Shown here: piece after piece, positions 17,075 through 26,537 of the stretch
Position numbering within the stretch: the first letter of the stretch is position 1
Layout of the letters: each line of letters begins with the position of its first letter
NCBI GenBank assembly: GCA_032027005.1
Contig: JAVSMW010000002.1
Coordinates: forward strand, 153,396 to 217,395
DNA from: JAVSMW01 sp032027005
GTDB lineage: Bacteria; Bacillota; Thermincolia; Thermincolales; UBA2595
Reading direction: 5' to 3'
DNA: 64,000 bases
Position numbers and translations under genes: made by a program
The notes under the pieces: generated by a model
What the model saw: only the letters and a program-made list of their open reading frames with translations
Told to the model about the DNA's origin: nothing
The model's database searches: none

Positions 17075-18034
17075 ATGGCCGATCTTTTGGGCATGGGTAT
17101 CTTAATTATTGGGATAATATTGGTTGGCGGCTTTTTTCTTATGACCAGAGGCTCGAAGAGGATCAGCTCCCACTCCGCCGGCAGGGTGCCGGACCGGACC
17201 AATGCACTCAAATTGGCTGCGGAGGTTGAAGCAGAGCTGACCAAGCTGGCGGCAGCGGGTAAACTTAAGGCGGTTGATCAGGTAGTGGACGGTTTGGATG
17301 CGTATCCACCTGAAAAACAACAAGTTATCAGAGATTTTGTAATCAGAGAAGGAATTGTTGGGCGTTATCAAACAGGACTTGGTGACATGGACTATAAGGT
17401 CAGAGCAATTAGTGCCGAAAGGCTTGGCAAGATTGGCGGCAGTGAGACAGCGGAATTATTGTTTAGAGCCATGTCTGACAAAAACGATGAAGTTCGGATG
17501 TCAGCTACGGCCGCTTTGAAGTCACTGGCTGACCCCTCTATAGCCAAATTCCTGGTAGAGGCCCTGAAAGACCCATACAAATGGCTGCCGGCCCGGGTAG
17601 CTGAGGTGCTGGTGGCAATTGGCCCGGCGGGAGTCCCGGATTTACACCAGGCTTTGGAGAGCAATGACCCAGCCCTTAAGGGGTACATCATTGAGATTCT
17701 GGGTGAAATAGGCGAGCCGAGTTCAGCCAGCCAAATAAATCATATTTTACAGGACAGTAATGCCAATATAAGACTCCAGGCAGCCAGGTCTCTGGGTAAG
17801 ATCAGGCATGACAGCTCGATTCAGCCGCTGGCTGGTCTTTTGGAAGACCAGGAAGTTAAAGTGAAGGTTCAGGCGATAAGATCTTTGGGCCTGATTGGGG
17901 ACTCCCGGGCGGTGCAGTACCTGTCTCCCTATCTGAATGCTCAGGATAAGGTTATCAAATTTGCTGTATCAGAAGCTTTACATAACATTTCTGACAGTAA
18001 CCGCGAAGCAAAAGTCGTGATAAAATATAATTAG
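17075..18034 (+). CDS. Membrane-anchored HEAT-repeat protein
   Basis: 319 residues. One N-terminal transmembrane helix (MADLLGMGILIIGIILVGGFF) is followed by about six HEAT/PBS-lyase-type helical repeats (for example KVRAISAERLGKIGG, EVRMSATAALKSLAD, NIRLQAARSLGKIRH, KVKVQAIRSLGLIGD). Such repeats bind partner proteins; the partner is not known. ATG 17075 has GGGGG ten bases upstream; an in-frame ATG at 17042 lacks a ribosome site. The mscS-type gene follows within 32 bases, suggesting co-transcription. Confidence 0.75.
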   Translation: MADLLGMGILIIGIILVGGFFLMTRGSKRISSHSAGRVPDRTNALKLAAEVEAELTKLAAAGKLKAVDQVVDGLDAYPPEKQQVIRDFVIREGIVGRYQTGLGDMDYKVRAISAERLGKIGGSETAELLFRAMSDKNDEVRMSATAALKSLADPSIAKFLVEALKDPYKWLPARVAEVLVAIGPAGVPDLHQALESNDPALKGYIIEILGEIGEPSSASQINHILQDSNANIRLQAARSLGKIRHDSSIQPLAGLLEDQEVKVKVQAIRSLGLIGDSRAVQYLSPYLNAQDKVIKFAVSEALHNISDSNREAKVVIKYN

Positions 18035-18065
18035 TTTGCAATGGGTTGGGTGAAGGGTGAACTAA

Positions 18066-18974
18066 ATGATTTTAGATTTCAGCGAAATGGCAGAAAAGAT
18101 AGTTCAGGGTTTAATCAAAACCGGGGGAACTATTATCGGTATTTTTGTTATCGCCTACATAGGCATAAAAATAGGAAATGCCATAATTGACCGGGTCTTT
18201 AAGCCGCGGGAAAAAGCCCTTTATTTTGATGAAAAAAGGGTCCTTACTTTAAGGACTTTGGTTAAAAGCATTTTAAGGTATGCCACTTATTTCATTGTTG
18301 GCTTTACTATTCTGGTCCAAATAACTGGAAGTATTGCTGAACTCAAGGGCTTTTTAGCCGGTGCAGGCATTATTGGTTTGGCAGTAGGTTTTGGGGCCCA
18401 GAGTCTGGTCAAAGATGTGATTACAGGATTTTTCATCTTACTGGAAAATCAATATGCTGTTGGTGAATATATAACTACAGGGAACTTTTCGGGTTTTGTG
18501 GAAGAAGTGGAACTCAGGGTAACTAAACTGCGTGACTGGGGTGGAGAGTATCATATTATTCCCAATGGTCAAATCACAACTGTCACCAACTTGAGCAGGG
18601 GTCACATGAGAGCCCTGGTCGATGTGGCTATTGCTTATGAACAGGATGTTGACCGGGCTATCAATGTGATGAATCAGGTCGCAAATGATGTCAGAAAAGA
18701 GATGGCTTCCGTTATTATGGAAGGGCCCGAAGTTTTGGGAGTTGTCAATCTGGGTCCGGCGGAAGTAGTCATTAGAGCTGTGGCCAAGGCTAAACCGATG
18801 GAACAGTGGAGGGTCGAAAGGGTTTTACGCAAAGAGTTTAAAGAGGCCTTTGACCGTCAAGGAATTGAAATACCTTACCATCGCAGAGTGGTTATCAGTC
18901 CGCCGGAATCGGGGATGAACCGGAAGAATGCCCAGGATACCAGAAACGAGCCACAAACCTTTGGAGGAGTATAA
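18066..18974 (+). CDS. Small-conductance mechanosensitive ion channel (MscS family)
   Basis: 302 residues. Three N-terminal membrane segments precede the pore helix GLAVGFGAQSLVKDVITGFF (about 100-119), the MscS signature. The beta domain ILLENQYAVGEYI and the EEVELRVTKLRDWGGEYHIIPNGQI segment follow, then the C-terminal alpha/beta domain. It should protect against hypo-osmotic shock. It sits between the HEAT protein and a DUF951 gene three bases downstream, a layout common in Peptococcaceae. Confidence 0.93.
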   Translation: MILDFSEMAEKIVQGLIKTGGTIIGIFVIAYIGIKIGNAIIDRVFKPREKALYFDEKRVLTLRTLVKSILRYATYFIVGFTILVQITGSIAELKGFLAGAGIIGLAVGFGAQSLVKDVITGFFILLENQYAVGEYITTGNFSGFVEEVELRVTKLRDWGGEYHIIPNGQITTVTNLSRGHMRALVDVAIAYEQDVDRAINVMNQVANDVRKEMASVIMEGPEVLGVVNLGPAEVVIRAVAKAKPMEQWRVERVLRKEFKEAFDRQGIEIPYHRRVVISPPESGMNRKNAQDTRNEPQTFGGV

Positions 18975-18976
18975 AG

Positions 18977-19180
18977 ATGCATAAATATATGGTTGGTGAT
19001 ATAGTCAAAATGAAAAAAGCCCATCCCTGCGGCGGAGATGAGTGGGAAGTAATGCGCACAGGAATGGATTTTCGCATCAAATGCCTGGGCTGCGGCCGCC
19101 AGGTCATGCTGCCCAGGGCAAAATTTGAAAAAGGGGTCAAGAAGGTGATTAAGGCAGCGGCTGTCGATAGCCAGTTATAA
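18977..19180 (+). CDS. DUF951 family small zinc-ribbon-like protein
   Basis: 67 residues, with VGDIVKMKKAHPCGGDEWEV and CLGCGRQVMLPRAKF. Three cysteines (one in HPCG, two in CLGC) could bind metal. The function is unknown, though genes of this family sit next to mscS and ychF in many Firmicutes. GGAGG lies just upstream, overlapping the end of mscS. Confidence 0.88.
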   Translation: MHKYMVGDIVKMKKAHPCGGDEWEVMRTGMDFRIKCLGCGRQVMLPRAKFEKGVKKVIKAAAVDSQL

Positions 19181-19211
19181 GGAGAACGAATATTAAAGTC
19201 AAGTTGATTCT

Positions 19212-19240
19212 AGAGCGTGAACCGGGTTGCGCTCTTTTTT
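19212..19240 (+). terminator. Intrinsic terminator after DUF951 gene
   Basis: AGAGCG and CGCTCT arms with an inner ACC/GGT extension, ending in TTTTTT. Confidence 0.75.
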
Positions 19241-19428
19241 GTTTTAAGAAGCCATTTTCAGCATTATCACCTCTGAGTCTCGGTCTGTGCCTCAGTGGTA
19301 TGTTTTTCAGTTTTTATTCAATAGGTTTTTCACAGTGTTGCATCAAGAGGTAGGATAAGGTATAATTTTCAGGGTGAATAGCTTGTTTAGGCTCTTTTCC
19401 GGCATAATTATGAAAGGATGATAAATAG

Positions 19429-20523
19429 ATGCAGTTAGGTATCGTAGGACTCCCTAATGTTGGAAAATCGACTTTGTTTAATGCCATCACTAAGGCCGGT
19501 GCTGAGTGCGCCAACTACCCTTTTTGCACTATCGACCCCAACGTCGGAGTTGTGGAAGTTCCAGATCCCAGGCTGGAAGAAATTGCAGCCATGGTCAAAC
19601 CGAAAAATGTGGTTCCGACGGTGACGGAATTTGTTGATATTGCAGGGTTAGTCAGAGGTGCCAGCAAAGGTGAAGGTTTAGGTAACAAATTTTTAGCTCA
19701 TATCCGGGAGGTAGATGCCATAGTCCATGTTGTCAGGTGCTTTCAGGACGGCAATATTACCCATGTTGACGGGGATGTGGGACCTGCCAGGGATATTGAG
19801 ACAATTAACATGGAACTTATCCTGGCTGATATGGAAACCCTGGATAAACGCATTGACAGAACCCGTAAGATGACGAAAACCCATGATAAAAAATATGAAG
19901 CAGAACTTCAGGTTCTGGAAAAAATCAAAATTGCCCTCGACCAGGGGAGACCTGCACGCAGTGTTTGTCTTGAACCTGAGGAGGAAGCACTGATAAAGGA
20001 TACTAATCTTTTGACTGCCAAACCGGTCCTTTATGCCGCAAATGTCAGTGAAGATGACCTGCCCGATGCCGCAGGCAATCTACTGGTTGATGAGGTAAGA
20101 AAAATTGCTGAGGAGGAAAACTCTGAGGTCATTGTTGTCTGTGCTAAAATTGAGGCAGAAATTGCGGAACTGGCCAATGAAGAAAGAGCAGAGTTTCTGG
20201 CTGATCTTGGTTTGGCAGAATCCGGACTGGATAGATTGATTAGGGCAGGATATCACCTTTTGGGGTTGATTACCTTTTTCACTGCCGGGGTTCAGGAAGT
20301 GAGGGCCTGGACAATCCGCAGGGGTACCAAGGCACCACAGGCTGCCGGCAGAATCCATAGTGACATTGAAAGAGGTTTTATCCGGGCCGAGGTTGTGTCT
20401 TATAACGATCTTATGGAAAGTGGTTCCCAACTGGCTGCTAAGGAGAAGGGTCTGGTTCGGCTAGAGGGAAAAGAATATATAATGCATGACGGGGATGTGG
20501 TGTATTTCCGCTTTAATGTATGA
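19429..20523 (+). CDS. ychF: Ribosome-binding ATPase YchF
   Basis: 364 residues, an Obg-family P-loop protein that prefers ATP over GTP. G1 is GLPNVGKSTLFNAIT (about 6-20), with NYPFCTIDPNVGVV, the G3 region DIAGLVRGASKGEGLGN, and NVSEDDL in place of the normal NKxD, which explains ATP preference. The C-terminal TGS-like domain contains TFFTAGVQEVRAWT and ends FRFNV. Length and order are normal. Confidence 0.97.
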   Translation: MQLGIVGLPNVGKSTLFNAITKAGAECANYPFCTIDPNVGVVEVPDPRLEEIAAMVKPKNVVPTVTEFVDIAGLVRGASKGEGLGNKFLAHIREVDAIVHVVRCFQDGNITHVDGDVGPARDIETINMELILADMETLDKRIDRTRKMTKTHDKKYEAELQVLEKIKIALDQGRPARSVCLEPEEEALIKDTNLLTAKPVLYAANVSEDDLPDAAGNLLVDEVRKIAEEENSEVIVVCAKIEAEIAELANEERAEFLADLGLAESGLDRLIRAGYHLLGLITFFTAGVQEVRAWTIRRGTKAPQAAGRIHSDIERGFIRAEVVSYNDLMESGSQLAAKEKGLVRLEGKEYIMHDGDVVYFRFNV

Positions 20524-20558
20524 TTTATTAGGGATGTGGTTTTTGCCGCCTCCCTTTT

Positions 20559-21419
20559 CTATGCCAATGAGTTTAAAAAAGGAGTTATTGCCTCCAATAC
20601 GGCTTCTTTATCCTGCAGATGGAGGAAGTGTCCGACATGATCGATTCTGATGTGTTGAGCATTTGGCAGCAGGTTTAAGGCTTTGTCGATATCTTCGTCT
20701 CGCAGCAGTCCTCCCAGGCGTGGATTCGCCTGAATGATCAGGACAGGGCATTTAATTTGAGGCAGTAATTGATCTATTTTGTATTCTGCGAAAGTCTCTT
20801 CAATATTTTCAAGATTTGCGGTCAGGACTTCCGGATCTGTTTGACTGTAACATTCTGCTGCAGCTCTGAAAGAAGGGTGATTTTCACCAAAAATCTGGTA
20901 AGCAGGTACCAGTTCACCTGTTTTACGGTGTTGAATTAATTCCTGTTTCAACTGGGATGTGATATATTCAACATCTCCTGTTCTGGCCAGTTCGCGCCAC
21001 CAAATGAGCTTTTCTTTTTCCTGTGCGGAAAACTCTTTAATAAATTTCAAAGACAGCATTGAATCACCAATAATGAGTGCTTCGATAAGTTCCGGATGCC
21101 GGGCAGCTGCTATAAGACTTATCATGCCACCCAGTGAATGACCAAAAAGGACAGCCGGCTTCTGAATCAAGTTATTTAAGACTGATGCTATATCAGGTAC
21201 ATAATCATAAAGTCTGTACCCGTCAGCCCGGTCAGACTTGCCATGTCCCCTCAGGTCAAGGGCGTATAAGTGCCAGGTCTTGGCTAATTCGGGAATGATG
21301 GGCATAAAGGACTGCTAGTTGGCAGTCCTGCCATGAAGTAAAAGCAAAGGCTTGCCGGTTGATTTGTTCTCGGCGAAATTAAGATTTATCGAATTTATCT
21401 TAAATTTATTTTCATTCAT
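20559..21419 (-). pseudogene. Alpha/beta hydrolase broken by an in-frame TAG
   Basis: The natural start is ATG at 21417-21419 (minus strand), with AAGGAG eight bases upstream. The frame reads into LLLLHGRTAN and then meets TAG (21315-21317) where relatives carry Trp (HGRTANWQ type), before continuing as QSFMPIIPELAKTWHLYALDLRGHGKSDR. The remaining frame keeps the nucleophile elbow GHSLGGM, an acid in the VLIIQANPRLGG region and HVGHFLH with the catalytic His, so it is otherwise intact. Reinitiation at ATG 21303 would lose the oxyanion-hole HG strand. Read-through, recent pseudogenisation and a sequencing error are all possible. Confidence 0.8.
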
Positions 21420-21433
21420 TTAGCCAACTCCTT

Positions 21434-21778
21434 TTAGAGATTAATGGCCATAAAGAGGATAATCAGATGGAAAATCTGGTCAACAACAATTGTCAGCCAG
21501 CCTCTTTCGCTCTCAGGAGCACTCATGACTGATTTAACCCAGAAGGCAGTTATGACTCTGCGGTCAATAATTGCATGTGAAACAAAGACTAAGACCAGCC
21601 CCCAGGCGGAAAAATCTTTTATAAATAACACAGCAAAGGCAGCAACAGTCAGGGTATAAACCGCAGCATGAGTAAAGGTGGCCAGCCAGCTTTTGGTTTT
21701 ATTGGCCGCCATCCACCCAAGCTGCAGAAGGTAATCCCCGACCAGGTGTGCAATTAAAAGAACATCAAAAGAACTCAT
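21434..21778 (-). CDS. DUF3307 family membrane protein
   Basis: 114 residues with three to four hydrophobic segments. The N-terminal HLVGDYLLQLGWMAANKTKS and the central SHAIIDRRVIT are the conserved DUF3307 features; no function is known. It lies two bases after the cyclase gene in the same direction and before the broken hydrolase, so it is part of the same operon. Confidence 0.8.
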   Translation of the reverse strand: MSSFDVLLIAHLVGDYLLQLGWMAANKTKSWLATFTHAAVYTLTVAAFAVLFIKDFSAWGLVLVFVSHAIIDRRVITAFWVKSVMSAPESERGWLTIVVDQIFHLIILFMAINL

Positions 21779-21780
21779 TA

Positions 21781-23661
21781 TTATAATCCTTTCTGGGCTG
21801 CCTCCCCGTAGGGCACTGTAAATACCCCGATGGGGTCGGTAAAGCCTTTGACTTCTGCGTGCCCCAGGAATTTAAAATTCCAGGGGAGATTTGGTTTTTC
21901 ACCCAGGTGCCTAATAGAACGCTCACTTATGACGATGAGAGTGCCGAAATTTTTGGTCAGCCCTTCTACCCGGGAAGCCAGGTTGACATCCTCACCGATG
22001 ACCGTATAGTCCATTCTTTCAGGGCTGCCGACATTGCCGACCAGGGCGGTGCCGGTGTTAATACCTACCCCGATATTTAACGGCGGTTGGTTGATGGCGG
22101 CCCATTTGCGGTTAAGTTCGTTTATTTCGTGTTGGATTTCCACAGCAGTCTGCACGGCCCTTTGAATATGGTCTGGATAATAAACAGGGGCACCGAAAAT
22201 GGCCATTAAACCATCGCCCAAATATTTATCCAGGGTACCGCCGTTCCGGAAGATGATATTGGTCATGGCGGTCAGGTATTCATTTAAACGACTGACCACT
22301 TCCTCCGGATCTTTATTCTCACTGTAAGCAGTAAAGCCTCTGATATCACAAAACATGATGGTGACTACCTTGCGGCTGCCCCCCAGACCAACGCTGTCCG
22401 GATCGCTCATCAACTCTTCGGCGACAGCTGCTGAAACATAACGGCTGAACATCGCTCTGGTACGCCGACGGCCCAATTCTGCCACTACAAAGTCGGCTGC
22501 TGTGGTGACAGCATATGTAACAAATATTAAGGCTACCGGTGTTCCAGCATACAACCAGAGGTGGGCATATTTCCAAATAACGTAAGCGACTATAACGAAT
22601 GTGCCAATTAAAATCAACGCACCAACTAATCCGCGCAAAGGCCCCTTACCTGAAACAATCAAGGTCGTCAGCAGACCAGCGGCCAGGAGAAAAGCAATAT
22701 TGATTGCCGGGGAGACTTTGCGAAACCACTGGTGGTCCAAAATACTCTGGATTATTGTGGCATGAATTTCTACCCCCGGTGATTTAGGGTTTCCACTCAA
22801 AACCATGTTGGAGGTGGTAAATGGTGTGGACATTACGTCGTGAAGGCTTGGGGCTGTCGGACCAATCAGAACGATTTTATCTTTAAAAGCCGATGGCGGG
22901 ATATTTCCCTCCAGTACATCCACGAAGCTGTATGTTTTAAAGGTTCCTGCCGGGCCATAAAAATTGGGCATGGCCTGGTTTAAATCATTTATTGGTATCT
23001 TTTTGCTTCCAATCTCCAGGGATCCTGAGCTTAGCCGGGCTTTTGCCGGGTCAAACCCTGTAGCGAGCATGGCCGTGATGACTCCAAGGGAGAATAAAGG
23101 CTCTTGGTCACTGATGTCGGCGACAGTAAACTGCCTGACCACAGCGTCGGAGTCTTCCGGGGTGTTAACCATACCTACCCCAGCCATGCCCAGTTCTGGA
23201 GCCGGAAAATACCAGACCTGTTCCATCTCACCCTGTTCATTTTCTTCAAAGTCAAACATACCGGCCAGTACAACCCGGCCGTGTTTTGTGATGGCTTCAG
23301 CCAGAGCCATATCTTCTTCTGGTTGTGTTGGGGCATCAAAAACCAGGTCAATTCCTACTGCCTGGGCATCTTTTAACTGTTCCAGAAGCCCCCCGTAAAC
23401 CGACCTCGGCCATGGAAATTGTTCCCCGGTTTTTTGCTGGATGGAATTGATAGACTTGTCATCAATGGCAACAATAACAACCTGCTGACCGGGATTCGTA
23501 GTGCCGTTAAGGCGAAACCAGGAGTCATACAAACTCATTTCCAACCGGTCGAATACACCGGTCATTATCGTGATTTGCATTAAGACAAAGACCAACAGGG
23601 AAAGCAGCCAGCGTCTCTTGCTGAGACTACCAGTCGTGATGTCGGAAAACTTTGATGTCAT
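21781..23661 (-). CDS. CHASE2-domain adenylate/guanylate cyclase
   Basis: 626 residues. An N-terminal transmembrane helix (about 17-35), a large extracytoplasmic CHASE2 sensor (about 40-300), three more membrane helices (about 325-395), then a class III cyclase domain. Metal-binding aspartates are in MFCDIRGFT and KYLGDGLMAIFG; the Lys in DKYLGDG suggests ATP as substrate. INTGTALVGNVGS and MDYTVIGEDVNLASR complete the active site. Eleven bases upstream is a cNMP-binding protein in the same operon, a likely effector. The CHASE2 ligand is unknown. Confidence 0.92.
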   Translation of the reverse strand: MTSKFSDITTGSLSKRRWLLSLLVFVLMQITIMTGVFDRLEMSLYDSWFRLNGTTNPGQQVVIVAIDDKSINSIQQKTGEQFPWPRSVYGGLLEQLKDAQAVGIDLVFDAPTQPEEDMALAEAITKHGRVVLAGMFDFEENEQGEMEQVWYFPAPELGMAGVGMVNTPEDSDAVVRQFTVADISDQEPLFSLGVITAMLATGFDPAKARLSSGSLEIGSKKIPINDLNQAMPNFYGPAGTFKTYSFVDVLEGNIPPSAFKDKIVLIGPTAPSLHDVMSTPFTTSNMVLSGNPKSPGVEIHATIIQSILDHQWFRKVSPAINIAFLLAAGLLTTLIVSGKGPLRGLVGALILIGTFVIVAYVIWKYAHLWLYAGTPVALIFVTYAVTTAADFVVAELGRRRTRAMFSRYVSAAVAEELMSDPDSVGLGGSRKVVTIMFCDIRGFTAYSENKDPEEVVSRLNEYLTAMTNIIFRNGGTLDKYLGDGLMAIFGAPVYYPDHIQRAVQTAVEIQHEINELNRKWAAINQPPLNIGVGINTGTALVGNVGSPERMDYTVIGEDVNLASRVEGLTKNFGTLIVISERSIRHLGEKPNLPWNFKFLGHAEVKGFTDPIGVFTVPYGEAAQKGL

Positions 23662-23671
23662 TTACCTGCTC

Positions 23672-24841
23672 CTATTCTGCAGTTTTAATTTCTTCAAGCA
23701 AGTCTTGAGCCATTTGTTTTAACAGGGAATGTCCGTTTTGCCGGGTGGCTGCTTTAAAAGTATATTCTCTGGCCTCTTTAAGCTCAGCCCGGTCCCAGCT
23801 TAACCTGCCAATCAGATATTCTATTTTATGGTCTTGCTCTTCGCCGCCTGATCCCATGATATAGGCGTTTTTATATTTATTCAGGGCTGCTGATTTAGCT
23901 TTAACAGCCTCTCCGGTTATTTCCATTAAATCATATAGCCAGCTTAAATTAAGCAAGAGTCCGGCAATTTTACCATCCAGGTTCCGTTTACCAAGGCATT
24001 CATAACACTCAATGGCAACCCGGTAAGTTTGAATAATAAACCCTAGAGTGCGCCAATAGGCTTGATCCAGGGAAAACCCGGATTTCCTGTCGTTAATTGT
24101 GGCAATCAGTTTTTTCCTGGATATTTCATCAATTTCTGCGAATTCATCGTGCTTTCTGGCGTAATAGCAGTCAGGGCACATGACTAAAGTGTAGAATAAA
24201 GGATCAATGTCATCATAAATAACCCTCAGCTCTTCTGTACGCCTGACTTGTTTTAATTTACTTTCTTTTACAATATAGGATTTAAAGACTTTTCCGCAGA
24301 CCGGACAGGTGAATTCCTTGTGTAACAGCAAATCGAAATGTTTCTCTTTAATGACCTCCGGCCCGCATTCTATTGGCACCGGTTGGGTAACTCCCACTGC
24401 AGTTCCGCCTTGGCTGAAGGCACCGGACTCACCTTCTCCGGTGAGGACCTGTCTCTCTTCTACCGCTATCGTCTGCTTGAGGCGCATGTTTAGTTCTCTG
24501 ATGCGGCTGGAAAGGCCCTGCATTATTCGTAAAGCTACCTGGGGTGCTTTGGATATTACTTCATCAAAGTTTTTCTTGGTGACAATTAGCAGTATGCTGT
24601 TGGAAGTGGTATAGGCTGATGCTGTCCGGCACTGACCTTCAAGCAGTGACATTTCACCGAAAAAGCCTCCCGGGGTAATCTCCGCAAGGGTGATTTTCTG
24701 GTTATTTGAGTTCATGAAAATTTCCACAGAACCTTTCAGGACAATATACATTTCTGCACCCTGATCGTTTTCATGGAAGATAAAGGCACCTCTCGGAACG
24801 GGCTGGGTGTATCCACTCCGTAACAGATCAGTAATTGACAT
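23672..24841 (-). CDS. Cyclic nucleotide-binding protein with C-terminal DUF2225
   Basis: 389 residues. The N-terminal cNMP-binding beta-roll (about 1-125) has the phosphate-binding cassette GGFFGEMSLLEGQCRTASA. The C-terminal part (about 170-385) is DUF2225, with FTCPVCGKVFKSY and VMCPDCYYARK forming a likely zinc site, then TPR-like helices. There is no DNA-binding domain, so it is not a CRP regulator. It is first in the operon with the CHASE2 cyclase, which points to a local cyclic-nucleotide signalling circuit. Confidence 0.88.
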   Translation of the reverse strand: MSITDLLRSGYTQPVPRGAFIFHENDQGAEMYIVLKGSVEIFMNSNNQKITLAEITPGGFFGEMSLLEGQCRTASAYTTSNSILLIVTKKNFDEVISKAPQVALRIMQGLSSRIRELNMRLKQTIAVEERQVLTGEGESGAFSQGGTAVGVTQPVPIECGPEVIKEKHFDLLLHKEFTCPVCGKVFKSYIVKESKLKQVRRTEELRVIYDDIDPLFYTLVMCPDCYYARKHDEFAEIDEISRKKLIATINDRKSGFSLDQAYWRTLGFIIQTYRVAIECYECLGKRNLDGKIAGLLLNLSWLYDLMEITGEAVKAKSAALNKYKNAYIMGSGGEEQDHKIEYLIGRLSWDRAELKEAREYTFKAATRQNGHSLLKQMAQDLLEEIKTAE

Positions 24842-25172
24842 ATCGCAACCCCTTTCCTGTCATTACAATATTTTGGAAATATCCGCGATATTATTTCGAT
24901 AGATACACCCAAATTTCCTGCTAGTATGACTTTTTTTAAAATATCAGCTCATTTCCAGGTGTTGGAAGCACTGCTTCATAAAAAATATAGAATTTAAGCT
25001 TTCTTCCGGAAACATACTAACGAATGGACAAAATTTTAAAAATTAGGAATCAGAGTATTGACAAAAGTGCCACAATTAACTAAAATGAAAAAAACAAAAT
25101 ATACAAAACACATCTGAATAGTCGGAATTGCTTCAGCTACATACTTATTAAAATGTTAGGGGGCGGCACTAA
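24842..25172. other. Divergent intergenic region between cNMP operon and metY
   Basis: 331 bases, AT-rich, with no credible small gene. It holds the metY promoter (25058-25086). I looked for a SAM or T-box leader before metY and saw none. Confidence 0.6.
25058..25086 (+). promoter_or_regulatory. Sigma-A promoter for metY
   Basis: TTGACA (25058-25063) and TAAAAT (25081-25086) are 17 bases apart, about 87 bases upstream of the ATG. Confidence 0.7.
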
Positions 25173-26456
25173 ATGACGGAAAAGAATTATTCTCCGGAGA
25201 CTCTTGCCCTGCACGCAGGACAAAAACCTGACCCGACAACAAATTCGCGGGCAGTACCTATTTACCAGACCACATCATATGTATTCAACGACACAGAACA
25301 TGCGGCAAGATTGTTTGGTATTGAAGAGTTCGGTAACATTTATACCAGATTGATGAACCCTACCAATGATGTTTTTGAACAACGTGTAGCTGCTTTGGAA
25401 GGCGGAGTGGGGGCCCTGGCCACAGCATCCGGTCAGTCTGCAATTACCCTGGCCCTGCTGACCCTTGCTCACTCAGGGGATGAAATAATTTCTGCAGCCA
25501 GCCTGTATGGGGGTACATACACTCTTTTCCACTACACATTTGCCACGATGGGAATCACGGTCAAGTTTGTAGACCCGAGTGACCCGGAAAATTTCAGACA
25601 AGCCATCACGCCTAAGACCAAAGCAATCTATGCGGAGACTTTGGGTAACCCCAAACTTGATACATTAGACATAGAGGCGGTCGCGCAAATTGCGCATGAA
25701 AATGGGATTCCCCTGGTAATTGATAATACCCTGCCATCACCGTACCTGGTTAAGCCTATTGCTCACGGGGCAGACATTGTAGTTCACTCCGCCACCAAAT
25801 TCATTGGCGGTCATGGTACCTCCCTTGGTGGAGTGATCGTCGACTCGGGGAATTTTAACTGGGCCAACGGCAAATTCCCACAGATTGCGGAGCCGGACCC
25901 AAGTTATCATGGACTAAATTTATGGGAGGCCTTGGGCAAAATAGCCTATATCATAAAAATAAGGCTTCAGCTCTTAAGGGATGTTGGACCTGCCTTGAGC
26001 CCATTTAATTCTTTTCTTTTGCTTCAGGGTTTGGAAACTCTGCACCTACGGATGGAGCGGCACAGTGAAAATGCTCTGAAAGTAGCCGAATTTTTATCCC
26101 AGCATCCTAATGTCACCTGGGTAAATTACCCCGGTTTGCCGTCTCACCCTGCATACGATTTAGCTAGGAAATACCATGAAAAAGGTTTATTTGGCGGAAT
26201 CCTGGGCTTTGGCATTAAAGGGGGTCTGGAGGCCGGCAAAAAATTCATCAACGATCTAGAGCTGCTTTCCCATCTGGCTAATGTGGGTGACGCCAAGTCA
26301 CTGGTTATTCACCCGGCATCGACCACCCATCAGCAGTTGACACCGGAAGAGCAGGTGGCTACCGGAGTAACACCTGATTTTATCAGAGTTTCAGTAGGAA
26401 TTGAGAATGTGAACGATATAATTGCTGATATTGAAAAGGGATTAGCTGCGGTATAG
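25173..26456 (+). CDS. metY: O-acetylhomoserine sulfhydrylase
   Basis: 427 residues, a Cys/Met metabolism PLP enzyme that makes homocysteine from O-acetylhomoserine and sulfide. The length is that of the MetY branch. The opening ETLALHAGQKPDPTTNSRAVPIYQTTSY is hidden in the first 35 residues. PLP contacts are TASGQSAI and the lysine in VHSATKFIGGHGT (about 205-217). The C-terminus has SLVIHPASTTHQQL. A GGGGG-type site precedes ATG 25173. Followed by a palindromic simple repeat and an IS. Confidence 0.93.
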   Translation: MTEKNYSPETLALHAGQKPDPTTNSRAVPIYQTTSYVFNDTEHAARLFGIEEFGNIYTRLMNPTNDVFEQRVAALEGGVGALATASGQSAITLALLTLAHSGDEIISAASLYGGTYTLFHYTFATMGITVKFVDPSDPENFRQAITPKTKAIYAETLGNPKLDTLDIEAVAQIAHENGIPLVIDNTLPSPYLVKPIAHGADIVVHSATKFIGGHGTSLGGVIVDSGNFNWANGKFPQIAEPDPSYHGLNLWEALGKIAYIIKIRLQLLRDVGPALSPFNSFLLLQGLETLHLRMERHSENALKVAEFLSQHPNVTWVNYPGLPSHPAYDLARKYHEKGLFGGILGFGIKGGLEAGKKFINDLELLSHLANVGDAKSLVIHPASTTHQQLTPEEQVATGVTPDFIRVSVGIENVNDIIADIEKGLAAV

Positions 26457-26459
26457 AAG

Positions 26460-26537
26460 TGGTGAGTGGGGAGTGGAGAGTGGAGAGTGAAAAGGAGGTG
26501 TTTTTCACTCCTCACTCCCACTCCCCACTCTTCACTC
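26460..26537. repeat. Palindromic GAGTGG/CCACTC simple repeat
   Basis: GTGAGTGGGGAGTGGAGAGT on the left side is mirrored by ACTCCTCACTCCCACTCC on the right, around GAAAAGGAGGTGTTTTTC. It can fold into a long imperfect hairpin after metY. The IS at 26538 is inserted at its right end. Confidence 0.7.

Noticed and set aside
22964..23398. A 144-residue plus-strand frame inside the cyclase gene
   Set aside because: Antisense to the CHASE2 domain coding region; no ribosome site.
24842..25172. A SAM or T-box riboswitch before metY
   Set aside because: I looked for the usual conserved cores and a terminator/antiterminator before the start and saw only a plain promoter.
26460..26537. A CRISPR-like array in the GAGTGG repeat tract
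   Set aside because: The units are short, degenerate and palindromic around one centre, with no spacers. No CRISPR array was seen anywhere in the window.
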